The translations under genes were made by a program, and so were the position numbers. Of a DNA stretch of 64,000 nt, positions 21,091 to 34,796 are shown one piece after another. Position 1 is the first letter of the stretch, and each line of letters starts with the position of its first letter. The stretch covers positions 30,800,501 through 30,864,500 of the forward strand of contig NC_091664.1 of NCBI RefSeq assembly GCF_042453785.1, given 5' to 3'. This DNA is from Malus domestica. Its lineage: Eukaryota > Streptophyta > Magnoliopsida > Rosales > Rosaceae. The notes beneath the pieces are model-generated. The model had not been told where the DNA came from. It searched no databases and worked only from the letters and a program-made list of their open reading frames with translations.

Positions 21091-23490
21091 TTAAGAATGC
21101 TAATGAGCTTGACTTGCTAATTGAACTAGTTTAAGGATATTATGATTTGTCTAATACACTACTGCTTTTTAATTAACTTATCCTTTTCATGATTAATGTA
21201 ATGGGTAATGCTAGGGGAAAAAAATTTAAACTAAATTTGGTAAACCAAATAATGTGATTATTGATGATTAAATTGTTATTAAGTGTTGATTAACATGTTT
21301 ATTCTCTATTGGTGACATATTATTTGGTTCGCAAATTTGGTTTAGAAATCTGATCTCCCTATCATTATCCTAATGTAATTATCTAGAATATCCACATGGC
21401 AGCTGCACCCACTCAAATAAGTGACTAGATTTCGATGAGGGAATTGGTTTTCTATGTGACGTTAGTCGTGGGGAGACAAGTATTATCCTAAGAAGATTTA
21501 TAAATCTAGTCAAATAATTGACTAGATTTCGATGATCAAACGATCTCTGATTCAATTTTTTTATTTATATAGAAATGATTTTCAAATGAAGGTTTCTAAA
21601 GGGTAGTGTTATCCACACAACTTTTTTTTACCTCTCATACACCCCATATTGATTTATGTCATTTGATTTTTTTCAATTCATTCGATCTGACGACCGTAAA
21701 TTGAAAGGAATAAGTGGATCATCCGTTATAAATTGAACAGTTCAGATTATAAAGTTTATATGATGAAGATAAATTAATCAAAATGATAGAATATGTGGAT
21801 TCCTCCAAGCCGGGAACACAAGTACTATCCTAAGAAGAAAATGATATAAAATTAGAGTTTATATGTATATGTGTGTATGAATAAATTAATAATACTTGTA
21901 ACTACCGATCAAGTGGATGTACATAATCACCCCGTGCAAATAACGTATGATTTTCACAAATTTCATATAATTTTCATTTGAAAATCATTTATACAAGAAA
22001 TTATCGAATATCGCTTAGTTATCCACATGTATAAAAAAATTGAGGGTGTATATGCCAAAAAACATACTCATGCATTTATTTGATATACATTTGGAAGAAT
22101 ATCTCCGATTCAAACTATTTTTTATAAAAATGATACTGAAATGATTAAGAAATTAAACAATCCATATTATGAAATTCGAACAATGAAAATCCTTTTGGTT
22201 TGCAAATGATGAGTGGATCCATTTACTAAAAAGAAACAGGACAATCATTGGCAACAAGAGTAATCAAAGCGTGTCCATGCACACATCTTAACAGTAGAAT
22301 TAAGTGCAAGAGCGCCCTACCAAATAGGTACATTGTCATTTAGACGTTATGTGGCCCTTATACAATATAATGGGGGAGAAAAATCGATGTATAACATTGT
22401 AACATTGGTACAAGATGCTACGATTGTAGTGTAGGGGTGGGGTAACGAGTCATTGGATTGCAGTTTACTAGGAGTTCCCTCCCTTCTGTTCCTAACTTGA
22501 TAGATGTTGGGCCTGACCCGACTATACTTTGCTTGTTATTGGTCCAATAGACTCCGGCTGAATCGGATTCAAATGACCCAATGGCTAATGTTAAAAAAGC
22601 CCAATGGAGGCTTGTCAGCAACTTTTTATTTCTCTCTCTTTTTTATGAGAAAAATGGTTGATAAGAAGCCATTTTCCCGTGTGTTATAAAAATTTTCCAT
22701 GTGATTCGCAAGTAAAAAATGTAAGAAGTCGGATGTGGGTTACTTCAGGTCCATGCTCTGAAATTATCCGTTTAGGTACGGTTGATCATTGTTCCAATTA
22801 TTATTATATTTTTTTAAACAAATAATATTATTATTTTTAAACAAACGATATTATTTACACTAAGGGGTAGAGAGTGAGTTTAGTCTCATAACGAGCGAGT
22901 AATAATATGATTTAAATTTTTAAAAGTTTGAAAATTAAGAAATGAGGTTACTTTAGGTCACTACTCTACATAATATCTGCCTAGGCGCTAGACGATTGTT
23001 TACGACCTTAATTAATCATTGGACGTTTGAAAATTAAGAAATATCGTTTAAACCCTTTTAAGTTGCAACTCTCGCTTAGACAAAAAATAGATAACTTTTA
23101 TTTTTTTCTTCTTCAATAAATTGTAAAAGACTTGATGAATACTTGAATAAACACTCATTATATTTTGAACTATAAATATACATTTATTCATTTTACTCTA
23201 CTTGAATGGACGTTGTGTCTCTTCCATTTACAATAGTTAACCTTATTCAACTACATTTAATCCCAAAGTAATTAAATGTACGCGCTTTTGCATTCATTAG
23301 TCAGCCTAAGATTACGTGCCCAAAACACGTTTTAAGTTTTTCTTCCTTTTATGGGTGACAAACTCCGAATAAGTTAATTGAATCTTAAGAAAACCGACAC
23401 GACATCCAAATTCCAATCCCAAATATCAGTCACTTCTCCGCATCCGACGGCCCAGATCGCTCGCGCCCTCGGCCCCACTTCTCCACCATT
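21091..23490. other. Intergenic region between ankyrin gene and SEC
   Basis: AT-rich DNA without a recognised gene. A degenerate MITE of family B lies at about 21601-21723. The word ACTAGATTTCGATGA recurs at 21424 and 21524, marking a local duplication. The ORFs at 22.4-22.7 kb are short and show no domain. Confidence 0.5.
21601..21723. mobile_element. MITE, family B, degenerate copy
   Basis: Left end GGGTAGTGTTATCCACACAA matches the left end of the 60744-60893 element (GGATAGTGTTATCCACACAC). The core word TTCAATTCATTCGATCTGA is the reverse complement of the family core. The right arm is shortened to GTGGATCATCC, and no target-site duplication was found. Confidence 0.5.
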
Positions 23491-23498
23491 TATTTAAA
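23491..23498 (+). promoter_or_regulatory. TATA-like box of SEC
   Basis: TATTTAAA lies about 250 bases upstream of the SEC start codon and before a long 5' leader containing a run of about 27 A (23609-23635). Its position fits a core promoter; no transcript data support it. Confidence 0.4.
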
Positions 23499-23743
23499 CT
23501 CCTCTCTGTCGTGTTGTCCTCCGTTCTCCGCACCAAAAAAGCACCGAAAAACAAAAAGCGCTTCCAACAAAAGCCGCTTCTTCCAATAGTACAAACGCAA
23601 ACTTCAGAGCTCCAAAAAAAAAAAAAAAAAAAAAAATTCAGAAGCAAAGGGGAAGAGCCGGACAGCTCGAGAGAGAGTTGTGGGCAGTCGGATCGCAGTT
23701 GGATGGTAGTGATCGGGGGCGGGTGAGGAGGAGGTTCGCCACG

Positions 23744-26700
23744 ATGATCACGGTTAAGGGAGAGGCTCGTCAGCCGCCGGCGGTGGTCGGAGCTTCTAGG
23801 GCTCACTTCGGCGTCGCTCGCGATGACACCTTTGGGATCAAGCCGGAGCCGTCGTCGCTCAGCTTGGTCTCTTTCAAGCCTCATCACGAGGCTCGTGAAG
23901 GTTCAATTTTCTGATCCCAATTTTGTCTAATCTCATTTTTTTAATCGGAATATGAACTTCTAAATTGTTTTTTTAATCAAAGTTTGAAACTTCGGTTGCA
24001 ATTTTGGGGGTGTTTTAATCGATGTTGCTTTGTAGGTGATTAATTTTTAGATAAGACTTTGACGGAAAAGCTAAATTTCGAATTTTAGGGTTAGGGTTTT
24101 CATCAATTATTCCAGGTTGGGTGGCGTCGGAGGTGCTCGTTTGGTAAATTATTTGAATTTCTGATAGTTGAGGCTAATTGATGAATTATTCGATTATGTA
24201 GTTGATGAAGACGCACATTTGACTGTTGCTCATCAAATGTACAAGGCTGGAAACTATAAGGAGGCACTAGAGCATAGCAAAATCGTGTATGAGAAAAACC
24301 CGATTCGCACCGACAATCTCCTGCTTTTGGGTGCAATCTATTATCAGGTTCAATTTTAATTCACCAAACTAATCTCTTTTTCTTTCACTGGTTTTTCTCC
24401 CTTCTATTGATGTTGGGAACCTGAAATTAATTAATTTTATGTGTGCTTTATTCCGTTCCAGTTGCATGACTTTGATATGTGTATTGCCAAAAATGAAGAA
24501 GCCCTTCGAATTGAGCCCCATTTCGCTGAGTGTTATGGGAACATGGCTAATGCTTGGAAGGTAATGTTATGAATGCATAGTTGCCTACTTTCACCCATTT
24601 TTTCTTGTTGAATAATTGTCCATAATGTTGAGTTGGTTTGTTCTTTATGCAGGAAAAAGGAAATAATGACCTTGCTATTCGCTATTATTTGGTTGCCATT
24701 GAGGTTTGTATACTATTTTGTACTGTTTTCTGACTATACTTGCATTTCCTCAAACCTTAGAAAGGGATTAAAATGGATGTTGAGTTTTCTTTTAGTTTGT
24801 AATTTATAGGGTCAAATTACCCTGGTTTGGTTCTTAAACATTTTGGATGTCCTTTGTTTATAAAGTTCAAGTTGTTCTGCTTCAGTTTGAATGGTTTAGG
24901 TGTCCTTGTCTTCTCATACTCTTGTGTAGTTTGTTGATCTTAGTTTTTCTTGGCTGCAGCTTCGTCCCAACTTCTGTGATGCATGGTCAAACTTAGCTAG
25001 TGCATACATGCGGAAAGGAAGACATGAAGAAGCAGCACAGTGTTGTCGCCAGGCACTTGCATTAAATCCCCATTTGGTAGGCTTCTATCGTGTTTGTTTT
25101 TGACTTACAACAGGATGTTCTTGTTGTTGTTTTGTCCGATCCAAGGTTCCACGCTATTTTACTTTCAATGTTATCTGCAAGCTAACTACAGTGGGAAATT
25201 GGTATACAGGTTGATGCCCATAGTAATCTTGGAAATCTAATGAAGGCACGGGGATTGGTGCAAGAGGTAAGTCTTAGAAAATGAATGTATTACCTTGCAT
25301 TATGTTTTAGTTAGCGTATATGTATTGGAAGCTAAAATGTAGATTGTGCTGTATAGGATTTAGGGCTGTTGTTTATTCTTTTCCCTAGCTTCCATACTGT
25401 TTGCCTAGACCTACCGTTGTATCACTTTCTGTTCTGATCCAATACAGAATGTGGTACTGAAAGTCTGAGCTACTGCTCTAGTTAATATCCACCTGGCCCA
25501 AACTTTTCCCCTGCCCAGATTTGTGGGGTTAAATAAATTTGGATTTCTCAACAGTCTACTGGAATGATAATTCTGTTCAACATTTAAATTCTGTAATGTA
25601 TCTCAAAGTAAAGTCACTGATGGAATAATTCATGTGTGGAACTGTATGTGAATTCACAGTTAAAACAGATATGAAGTTGTTGTCCCCAGGCCAGGGCTCA
25701 GATGATGGTCTTGTTGTTACTCCCAACCCCAAGACTGCAAATAGTCAGACTCTAACCTTTTGTGCAGGCATACAGTTGCTACCTTGAGGCTATACGTATA
25801 CAACCACACTTCGCTATTGCATGGTCTAATCTTGCTGGTCTTTTCATGGAGTCTGGTGATCTTAATAGAGCCCTGCAGTACTATAAGGTATCATAAATTT
25901 TGTGTTCACCCATTAATCATCTTCTGACTTTGTGATGTGATGATTCTTTTACATCTTAGTACAATACATGATTGCCCTATTTAGAATTGTTCTTAAATTG
26001 TGTTCTTTTTCCTTGTATACTTTTCTATCTCAGGAGGCTGTGAAACTCAAACCTGCTTTTCCAGATGCGTATCTCAACCTTGGGAATGTTTATAAGGTAA
26101 GCTGTCATGCCTAATGCCAGTAAGGTTGGGTAGGTGCAAGTGGCTGGACTTGTGTTGGAGAAAAACAAGCTATTTCTTTTGCCTTTTCCAGGCTTTGGGA
26201 CTGCCTCAGGAGGCAATCGTGTGTTATCAGCGTGCTCTCCAGACAAGACCCAACTATGCAATGGCTTTCGGTGAGTAATATCTTACCATGTCTTAGCTTT
26301 TTCATCTTTTTATTTATTCTTGACTTATTAAATTACATGGTTCTTCCTTATGAGAAATCTTTGTTTTTTGTCCCTAGTAGTCTTTGTAGTAATATGGATA
26401 TGGTTGACAGCTGCTTTTTGTCTCAACGCTTAACGGTCTACGTGCATAATAACTTGTAATCTGGCATTATGGATTTGAAACATTTCCTTTAAGTAGAAAG
26501 AGAATGGTATTTATTCCTAAAATTATTGCACATGGATGAGTCGGTTATGGCTAAATTCTTGTCTTAACTGACTACTTTTATGTATCTCAGTGTAATAAAT
26601 ATTTGTAACTTAAAAGCTTTTTTTTTTTTTTTTTTTTTTTTAACTTGTTTTGAACTCTGTTGAGGAATCCTCGTTTCCTTTTCCATCTGTTCAGATATAT

Positions 26701-29700
26701 TTTTATTGTGGTAGCAGTTTCATGGATTTTCTTTGACCTTTATTGAATTGTTTGGCGCAGGAAATTTAGCTAGTTCGTATTATGAGCAAGGTCAACTGGA
26801 TCTGGCAATCCTACATTATAAGCAAGCCATTTCCTGTGATGCAAGATTTTTGGAGGCTTACAATAATTTGGTTGGTTCTAATATATTTAATTTTATAAAT
26901 TATGATTTTCGGATTTGTAATTGCAACTTACACTGACTTAATTTTTTTTTCCCACCATTTGAAGGGCAATGCTCTGAAAGACGTTGGCAGAGTGGATGAA
27001 GCAATTCAATGCTACAACGTAGGTTCAACCTGTGGTGTTAGGTTTGTTTGAATTGCTTGCATATGATCTTCCATTTTACTTAACCTTTTGTATTGCTGCA
27101 TGCAGCAATGCCTTACTTTACAACCTAACCATCCACAAGCGCTTACAAACCTTGGGAATATTTATATGGAATGGTATGCGATCTTGAAATACTTGTGAAT
27201 TTTATTAATTTATTAATGTTGAAACAATTAGTTCGGGATTTTAACAATTAAAGTACTGTATATGCAGGAACATGGTGGCTGCTGCTGCTCAATATTATAA
27301 GGCCACATTGACCGTAACAACTGGATTGTCTGCTCCTTTTAATAATCTTGCCATCATCTATAAGCAACAGGTATTGCTTATGTGATACCATTCTTAGGTT
27401 GTTGCAAGTTTGTTTTTCCCCCCATGGGGTGTGGGTGTATCTTTCGAACAAAAAAAGAAAAACTGCCATTTTTTGGGTTGGGATAGAGGGGGGAGGATGG
27501 TACTACAAAAAATTGCTGCTTCAAAGCTTCTGGAAAATGTGGACCTGTTATTTTCCTCTTACTAAAATCCATGCAAACTTTATAAAGATGAAGATTCCGC
27601 ACACCAAAAAGCTGTCATTTTAGGGGGAGGGCTGTAATAACCATTTTTTCAGGAATCATAGGCGAAACCCTCACAAGAAAGGATTGGTTTCTAAGGTTAA
27701 GAGTAGAAATAAAATCTAAAAGCATCAAAATAAGAATTGCTCTATTTTTTATTTATCATTTGTATTCTGCTCTAATTCTTTATTATGCATGCTTTCATCA
27801 CAGGGGAACTATGCGGATGCAATTTCTTGCTACAATGAGGTTCTTCGCATTGATCCCTTGGCAGCTGATGGGCTTGTCAATAGGGGCAACACATACAAAG
27901 AGATTGGTAGAGTCAGTGAAGCAATTCAGGACTACATACATGCAATATCTGTCCGGCCAACCATGGCTGAAGCTCATGCAAACTTGGCTTCAGCTTACAA
28001 GGATAGGTATGGTACTCGTGTTTACATCAGGGAATTTCATCTTTGGGCTATAACAAACTCCAACCGAGTAAATTTTAGTGAAGTAGCTTGATGTTTCAGA
28101 TGGATATGAAAACTATCACAGCCCTTGTGTGGAAGTGGAACTAACATGTCTTGAACTCATCTTGCAGTGGACATGTTGAGGCTGCTATTAAGAGCTATAG
28201 TCAGGCATTGCTTCTTCGAACTGATTTTCCAGAGGCAACTTGTAATCTTTTACATACATTACAGGTATTATCTTAATTTGATGGAAGTGAAGTGATTTTT
28301 TCGAACTTCTTAATGTTTAGTTTTTTTTTCTCAGAAATTTGAATGAATCTAAACTCTGCATGTTGGTTTGCTCTTGGACACTGACAAATGTGCACACACG
28401 TGCCTGTACACTTGAAAACTTTTGGAGTTACGTGGATGTATCGACGACCGTAGAATTGGTTTTATTCTTGTTGATGACTACACAAGTAGAAGTGAAACAT
28501 GAAGGCATTTATGCGGTAATCAAAAGTAGATGAGCGTATCTATGTTTCACTTCTACTTGTATGCCTTGTGTTGTTTGCAATGCAGCTGAGATTTTGAAAT
28601 CTTTACATGTAAATTAATATGATTGTATATTCCAGTGTGTATGCAATTGGGAGGATCGTGACAAAATGTTTTCTGAAGTGGAAGGCATAATCAGGAGGCA
28701 GATTAATGTCAGTCTTGATATATCCTCATTGTACTCTTTATTTTGTTAAACTGATCATTTTCATTTCTAGTCTTGTTTCTATCACTATTACTTTGCTCGG
28801 AGTTAACTGAATGATAATTGCTTATTATTTCAGATGTCTCTTCTGCCTAGTGTGCAACCTTTCCACGCAATAGCATATCCTATTGATCCAATTCTGGCAC
28901 TTGAAATTAGGTATAGCTGTATGTTCAGTGTTTTAGGCTTTAAGAAGCAATAGCTACTAGCAGGAATTATTTTTCTTCTCATTCACAAGTTTGTTCTCTC
29001 TTTCAAAGTCGTAAATATGCTGCACACTGCTCCATAGTTGCATCCCGATTTGGACTTTCTCCCTTCAACCATCCTGCTCCTGTCCCCATAAGGCATAATG
29101 GAGGACCTCAGAGACTAAGGGTTGGGTATGTTTTGAGAGGATATGCTTAAGACTAATCGCTTTATTTGCCATTCCTTTACTTCTCCTTAAATGTGTGAGG
29201 ACCTTTCTTGATTTGCAGATATGTAAGCAGTGACTTTGGTAATCACCCTTTGTCACATCTTATGGGATCTGTGTTTGGGATGCATAACAAGGACAATGTT
29301 GAGGTTTGTACTTTGTACAGTTGTACTCTCTTATTGGTTCTTTTTATGTTCATTACTGCCTGTTAAACTTAGCATTATTATATAGGTTTTCTGTTATGCC
29401 TTGAGTCCAAATGATGGAACGGAATGGAGACAACGCATCCAGTCTGAAGCAGAGCACTTTATCGATGTCTCTTCTTTGTCATCAGATATGATTGCCAAAA
29501 TGATTAATGAAGATAAGATACAAGTGTTAATTAACCTCAATGGCTATACAAAGGTATACTTCTTCTGTTGATTTCTGTTTCTCGTCCTCAAATAATCTTT
29601 GATAAACCTTATAGCAAGCAATAAGGAGACCTAGAAAATGTGCCTATTTGTGTGATACATTTTGTTAATATTTTCTTATAACTATGATTGTACATTTTTC

Positions 29701-31697
29701 TTATGATTATGATCGTACCTCAACTAATTGTAGTTGTTTATTCTACACTCAGCTTCTAATGATTGCATTTGTAACATATATCTGTTGTTATTTGTTTGAA
29801 TGACTTAATGACATATTCATCATGCAGGGGGCAAGAAATGAGATATTTGCTATGCAGCCAGCTCCCATTCAGGTTTCATACATGGGGTTCCCTGGTACCA
29901 CGGGGGCAAATTACATCGATTATCTAGTCACTGATGAGGTTTGAATTGGGCCACCTTATGTCTTGGAGAGCACAATTTTGTTGGCTGTAGTTGTCTGATT
30001 TGCTCTTTCTTTGCTTTCAGTTCGTTTCACCTTTACGCTACGCACATATTTATTCTGAGAAAATTGTTCATCTCCCGCATTGCTACTTTGTGAATGATTA
30101 TAAGCAGGTTGGTGTGAATAATCATATTACAGAAAGTTCTCTAGTCTGTTTTCTTATTTTATTAACTTGAGCAAAGCTACATGGCACCTGAATCACCATT
30201 CAATTTTGTGTTCAGAAAAATCAAGATGTATTGGATCCAAGCTGCCGCCACAAGCGATCGGATTATGGGCTGCCCGAGGATAAATTTATATTCGCATGCT
30301 TCAATCAGTTGTACAAAATGGATCCTGAAATTTTTAATACTTGGTAATATCTTCATATGCCTCCATGTTCATAGAAACAATTCCTATAGAACCAAAAATT
30401 ATATTAGTGCATATTGTACATAATCATAATTCATCATCTCACGAGTTATTTCTATGTTTTCTAGGTGCAATATTCTTAAATGTGTACCCAACAGTGCACT
30501 TTGGCTCCTCAGATTCCCAGCTGCAGGCGAAACGAGACTTCGTAAATGTACGTGCAATGATTTACTAATTTATATTAATTGATCGCATTCCTTTAAACCT
30601 CATTTTTGCAACCATTTCAGAATACATAGTCCGAGTAAAAGAAATAACACAGCCTTTGATGTTTCAGTCTGAAGTTAAAACCATTTAATAATGGGCCATA
30701 AGCTCTGGTTTTCACCCAAAAAATTAAACCCGTTTGTGATATTTTTGTTATTTATTGGACTTTGTTCAGATGCTGTTGATCAAGGAGTCCAGCCAGACCA
30801 AATCATCTTCACGGATGTTGCTATGAAAGGTGAACATATCAGGCGGAGTGCATTGGCAGATTTATTCCTTGACACGTAATCTTCTTTTCCCTTGATTCCA
30901 TTGAGAAATCTGAAGGCTCTCTTTCATTGTGTACTGGTCATAGTAAGCTAAAATATTGATTGTGGGAGTTTTTGTCTTTAGGCCTTTGTGCAATGCACAT
31001 ACGACAGGCACGGATATTCTATGGGCAGGTCTGCCGATGGTGACCCTTCCCCTTGAAAAGATGGCTACCAGGGTTGCTGGATCACTGTGTCTCGCCACTG
31101 GACTGGGAGATGAGATGATTGTTAGCAGGTATGCCTTTTTTATGGGCAACCTTCAGACTCTCTAACGGCTATGCAAGTATTTCATAAAATGATGTCTTTA
31201 CCATCCACCGTTTTCGAAGAGCCCTTGTCACTTTGCAAAATACTTGATTCCGAAGGCTTTGTTTCTGTCCTTTCACCAGAGGCTTCTGTCACAAGTATGC
31301 ATGAGTTTGTAACAATTTTCCTTTCCTGTTTTGACTTCCTATAGCATGAAAGAGTATGAAGAGAAGGCAGTGTCTCTGGCGTTGAATCCTCCAAAGCTCC
31401 GTGCTCTTGCCAACAAGCTCAAGGCAGCTCGACTGACTTGTCCTCTGTTCGACACTGCACGCTGGGTGAGTTAAAGCAGCATGTCTTGTGCATTTATCAG
31501 TTGTAATTTCAAATTGTTGTCGCATAAGACTAACCGTTGGAATTAAAGAATTGGTAATAATCTCTTGAAACAACCTGTTGCAGGTGAGGAATCTGGAGAG
31601 GAGTTACTTCAAAATGTGGAATCTGCATTGCTCGGGCCAGAAGCCGCAGCATTTCAAAGTCACCGAGAACGATTTAGAGTTCCCCTACGATAGATAG
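23744..31697 (+). CDS. SEC: SECRET AGENT, O-linked GlcNAc transferase
   Basis: Nucleocytoplasmic glycosyltransferase that adds O-GlcNAc to Ser/Thr of proteins; in Arabidopsis it modifies DELLA proteins and overlaps genetically with SPINDLY. I spliced 28 exons in frame, among them 23744-23900, 24202-24347, 24462-24560, 24960-25076, 27804-28006, 29386-29553, 30216-30343, 30465-30547, 30770-30875, 30982-31128, 31345-31465 and 31584-31697. The product is 979 aa, against about 977 in Arabidopsis. A tandem TPR array fills roughly residues 55-500 (for example [20 protein letters not shown]). The catalytic half keeps the FGNHPLSH histidine near 606, the NQLYKMDP lysine near 781 and the HTTGTD aspartate near 864, matching the key human OGT positions. 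It ends [10 protein letters not shown]. The exon ending at 30547 was chosen because [12 protein letters not shown] restores the family length. Confidence 0.95.
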
Positions 31698-32513
31698 AAG
31701 GGCGAAGTTAGAGACGGGATTTGTAGATAGCTTAGGAGAGAAACAAAATAGGGAAGTTGCTTCAATGGATCAGGAGATCCATATAATCATTACCCAAACT
31801 GGACATGTTTCGAGTCGAAGGAGAGAGTAGCAGTATTCAGTATGTCGCTCTTTCCACTTGCTCCCCTCCACACCATCCCCCTCCACACCATCCCCCTCCA
31901 TCCACTATATAATCTTGTGATTTGTACGTTTCTTATGTAATGGAGATGGTATACTTGTGTGCTGATTTATGTCTCCCGCGTCAACCGTCGTATCATTAAG
32001 GGTGATGTATTGGTTCCGTCTGCTCGTTCTTTACATTTTCGATCGTAAACTACATCTTTCTGAGACATTTTCCGTTTTCTTTCGGCTTGAACCGAAGTTT
32101 TGCCCAAAAACTTGTCTCTCTTTGGCATTCAGTTTGCAAGCAAATTCTGTCCTACGTTTCTTATTGCACTGTTTATAAAAAATATGAACCAGAAGCATAA
32201 TAATTTATCTTCTAAATTACACAAAGCTTTTGGGTCGTATCATAATCTCATACTTTATCTTACAAATTGTAGCAATGTTAAATCTCCGCGAGTCAATTTT
32301 TCTGTAGACTGTTGGCGTGCTACACGCTCGTTCATCGTGTACACCAATTGAGTACCAAAAGGCCATTGTTTCGTCCATGCACTCTGTTCATCGTACCCCG
32401 GGAAGCAGGGGCCTCATCCTTCTCCTCGAGCACAACCGGCAACGCACAATGCACATAGCCACTAGATCCTCAAAACTGCCAAATTCCGTCATCTTCAACG
32501 CTCTATCGACACA
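31698..32513. other. Convergent 3' region of SEC and the PPR gene
   Basis: Holds the SEC 3' UTR, with a direct repeat of CTCCACACCATCCCC at about 31865-31897, followed by the region downstream of the minus-strand PPR stop codon. No gene seen. Confidence 0.5.
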
Positions 32514-33887
32514 TCACGCGCCGCGGAGAGAAACTTCCAATTGTTCGATCCTCTTAGCCATATCATGCTTCCCACAGTTCTTCAATCCATCAGTAACGAA
32601 ATCAAAGCACCGCGAAATCGGCATCAACCCCATCTCAGTCATTTCCACCAAGTAATTCGCAGCCTCAACAAACCGCCCTCCGCGTCCAGCCATCGTTATC
32701 AACATGGTATACACCGGCCTGTTGGGAGGATGCCCCTTAACCTTCATCTCACTAAAGAAACAAAATGCATCATCAAACTGCCCCCTCCTGCACATTCCCT
32801 TAATTATAGAAGCATACAAGCTCGGAAACGGCTTATGCCCCTCTTCGATCGAGTTATGCAGAAGCCGAAACGCATCATCGATCCTCCCCACCTTCGAGAC
32901 CGCCGGAATCAACACCTTGTAAGTGTTGATATCAGGACAGAGCCCCAAACCATTTGCTTCCCAATACAAATCAATGCAAAAATCAACCTCCCCACATTTA
33001 CATATAGCCTCCATCAATGCATTGAAAGTAGAAACATCAGGCACAAATCCTTCCTTCACCATCTTCCTTACCATCCCTTTCGCAGCCTCGACGTAGCCAG
33101 CATTGAGCAGCCCTTCGACGAGAAGATCGCGGCCGCGAACCGGCGGATTGAACCCTTTGCTGCTCATCTCCTCCAAGAACAATTGGGCCTCCCGCATTTT
33201 CCCATTGGAGCACCAAGCATTCACCAGAATGGAATACGTCTTCTTATCCGGAACAACCCCTTTTCGGATCATCCTCCTCACCAGAGCATAAGCCCCATGA
33301 AAGAGCTTCCCTTCGCAGAGCGCGAACAGCAGAGCGTTGTAAACTCCGGCGGATTGGGAGCACCGGAAGGTCTTCGGCGCCCGATTGAAAAGCTCCACCG
33401 CCTGATCCACCAGGCCGTGGCGGCCGTACTCTTCGATTACGAAGCAGAGGGTTTCTTCCGAGAGGGTTAATCCGTGGTGGGTCTGCATCGATTCGATAAG
33501 CTTCCACATCGATTCGTACTTTTTGGCGCGAGCGAGGATCTTGGCGAGTTCTTCGAGCTCTAGGGTCGTGGGGTGGTAGGTGGGGTGGTGGGTCCGGGCC
33601 CAGTTGAAGAATCGGAGCGACTCAGTGCCGTGGGCGGAGCAGGCGCGGAGGACGCGGTAGACGAGGTCCGAGTCGACGGCGATTCGGAGCTTGTTGAGTG
33701 TCCGCTCCAGGTAGTGGTCGCGACGGACGATGTTGGAGATGTGATGGATGGCTGAGAAGTAGTCGTCTTTTGTCGGGACGACGCCGTTTGGAGGGGCGGC
33801 ATTGAGGGCGGTGGTGAAGTGGCGGAGGAGGCGGCGGAGTGGTTGCGGTCTGTGGAGGACCGGTAAGTTTTTGGCGGCGCCCAACAT
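32514..33887 (-). CDS. Pentatricopeptide repeat protein, mitochondrial type (At5g18390-like)
   Basis: Intronless P-class PPR protein, expected to bind organellar RNA. I use the ATG at 33885-33887 (457 aa) because MLGAAKNLPVLHRPQPLRR then forms an Arg-rich, acid-poor targeting peptide; the first ATG (33903-33905) adds MEAEKH. About eight 35-residue helical repeats follow from residue 120, for example TYSILVNAWCSNGKMREAQL and VYTMLITMAGRGGRFVEAAN. The C-terminus MAKRIEQLEVSLRG closely resembles what I remember of Arabidopsis At5g18390. The gene is divergent from U11-48K, about 0.9 kb between start codons, and convergent with SEC. There is no DYW or E domain, so it is unlikely to be an editing factor of that class. 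Confidence 0.88.
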   Translation of the reverse strand: MLGAAKNLPVLHRPQPLRRLLRHFTTALNAAPPNGVVPTKDDYFSAIHHISNIVRRDHYLERTLNKLRIAVDSDLVYRVLRACSAHGTESLRFFNWARTHHPTYHPTTLELEELAKILARAKKYESMWKLIESMQTHHGLTLSEETLCFVIEEYGRHGLVDQAVELFNRAPKTFRCSQSAGVYNALLFALCEGKLFHGAYALVRRMIRKGVVPDKKTYSILVNAWCSNGKMREAQLFLEEMSSKGFNPPVRGRDLLVEGLLNAGYVEAAKGMVRKMVKEGFVPDVSTFNALMEAICKCGEVDFCIDLYWEANGLGLCPDINTYKVLIPAVSKVGRIDDAFRLLHNSIEEGHKPFPSLYASIIKGMCRRGQFDDAFCFFSEMKVKGHPPNRPVYTMLITMAGRGGRFVEAANYLVEMTEMGLMPISRCFDFVTDGLKNCGKHDMAKRIEQLEVSLRGA

Positions 33888-33905
33888 ATGTTTCTCTGCT
33901 TCCAA

Positions 33906-34796
<891 letters not shown>

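Noticed and set aside
30541-30553. Alternative SEC donor at CTTC|GTAAAT
   Set aside because: It shortens the conserved region by two residues; AAAT|GTACGT gives [12 protein letters not shown] and matches family length.
32541-33470. 309-codon plus-strand ORF opposite the PPR gene
   Set aside because: Shadow of the PPR gene with no domain; the minus strand shows clear repeating PPR motifs.
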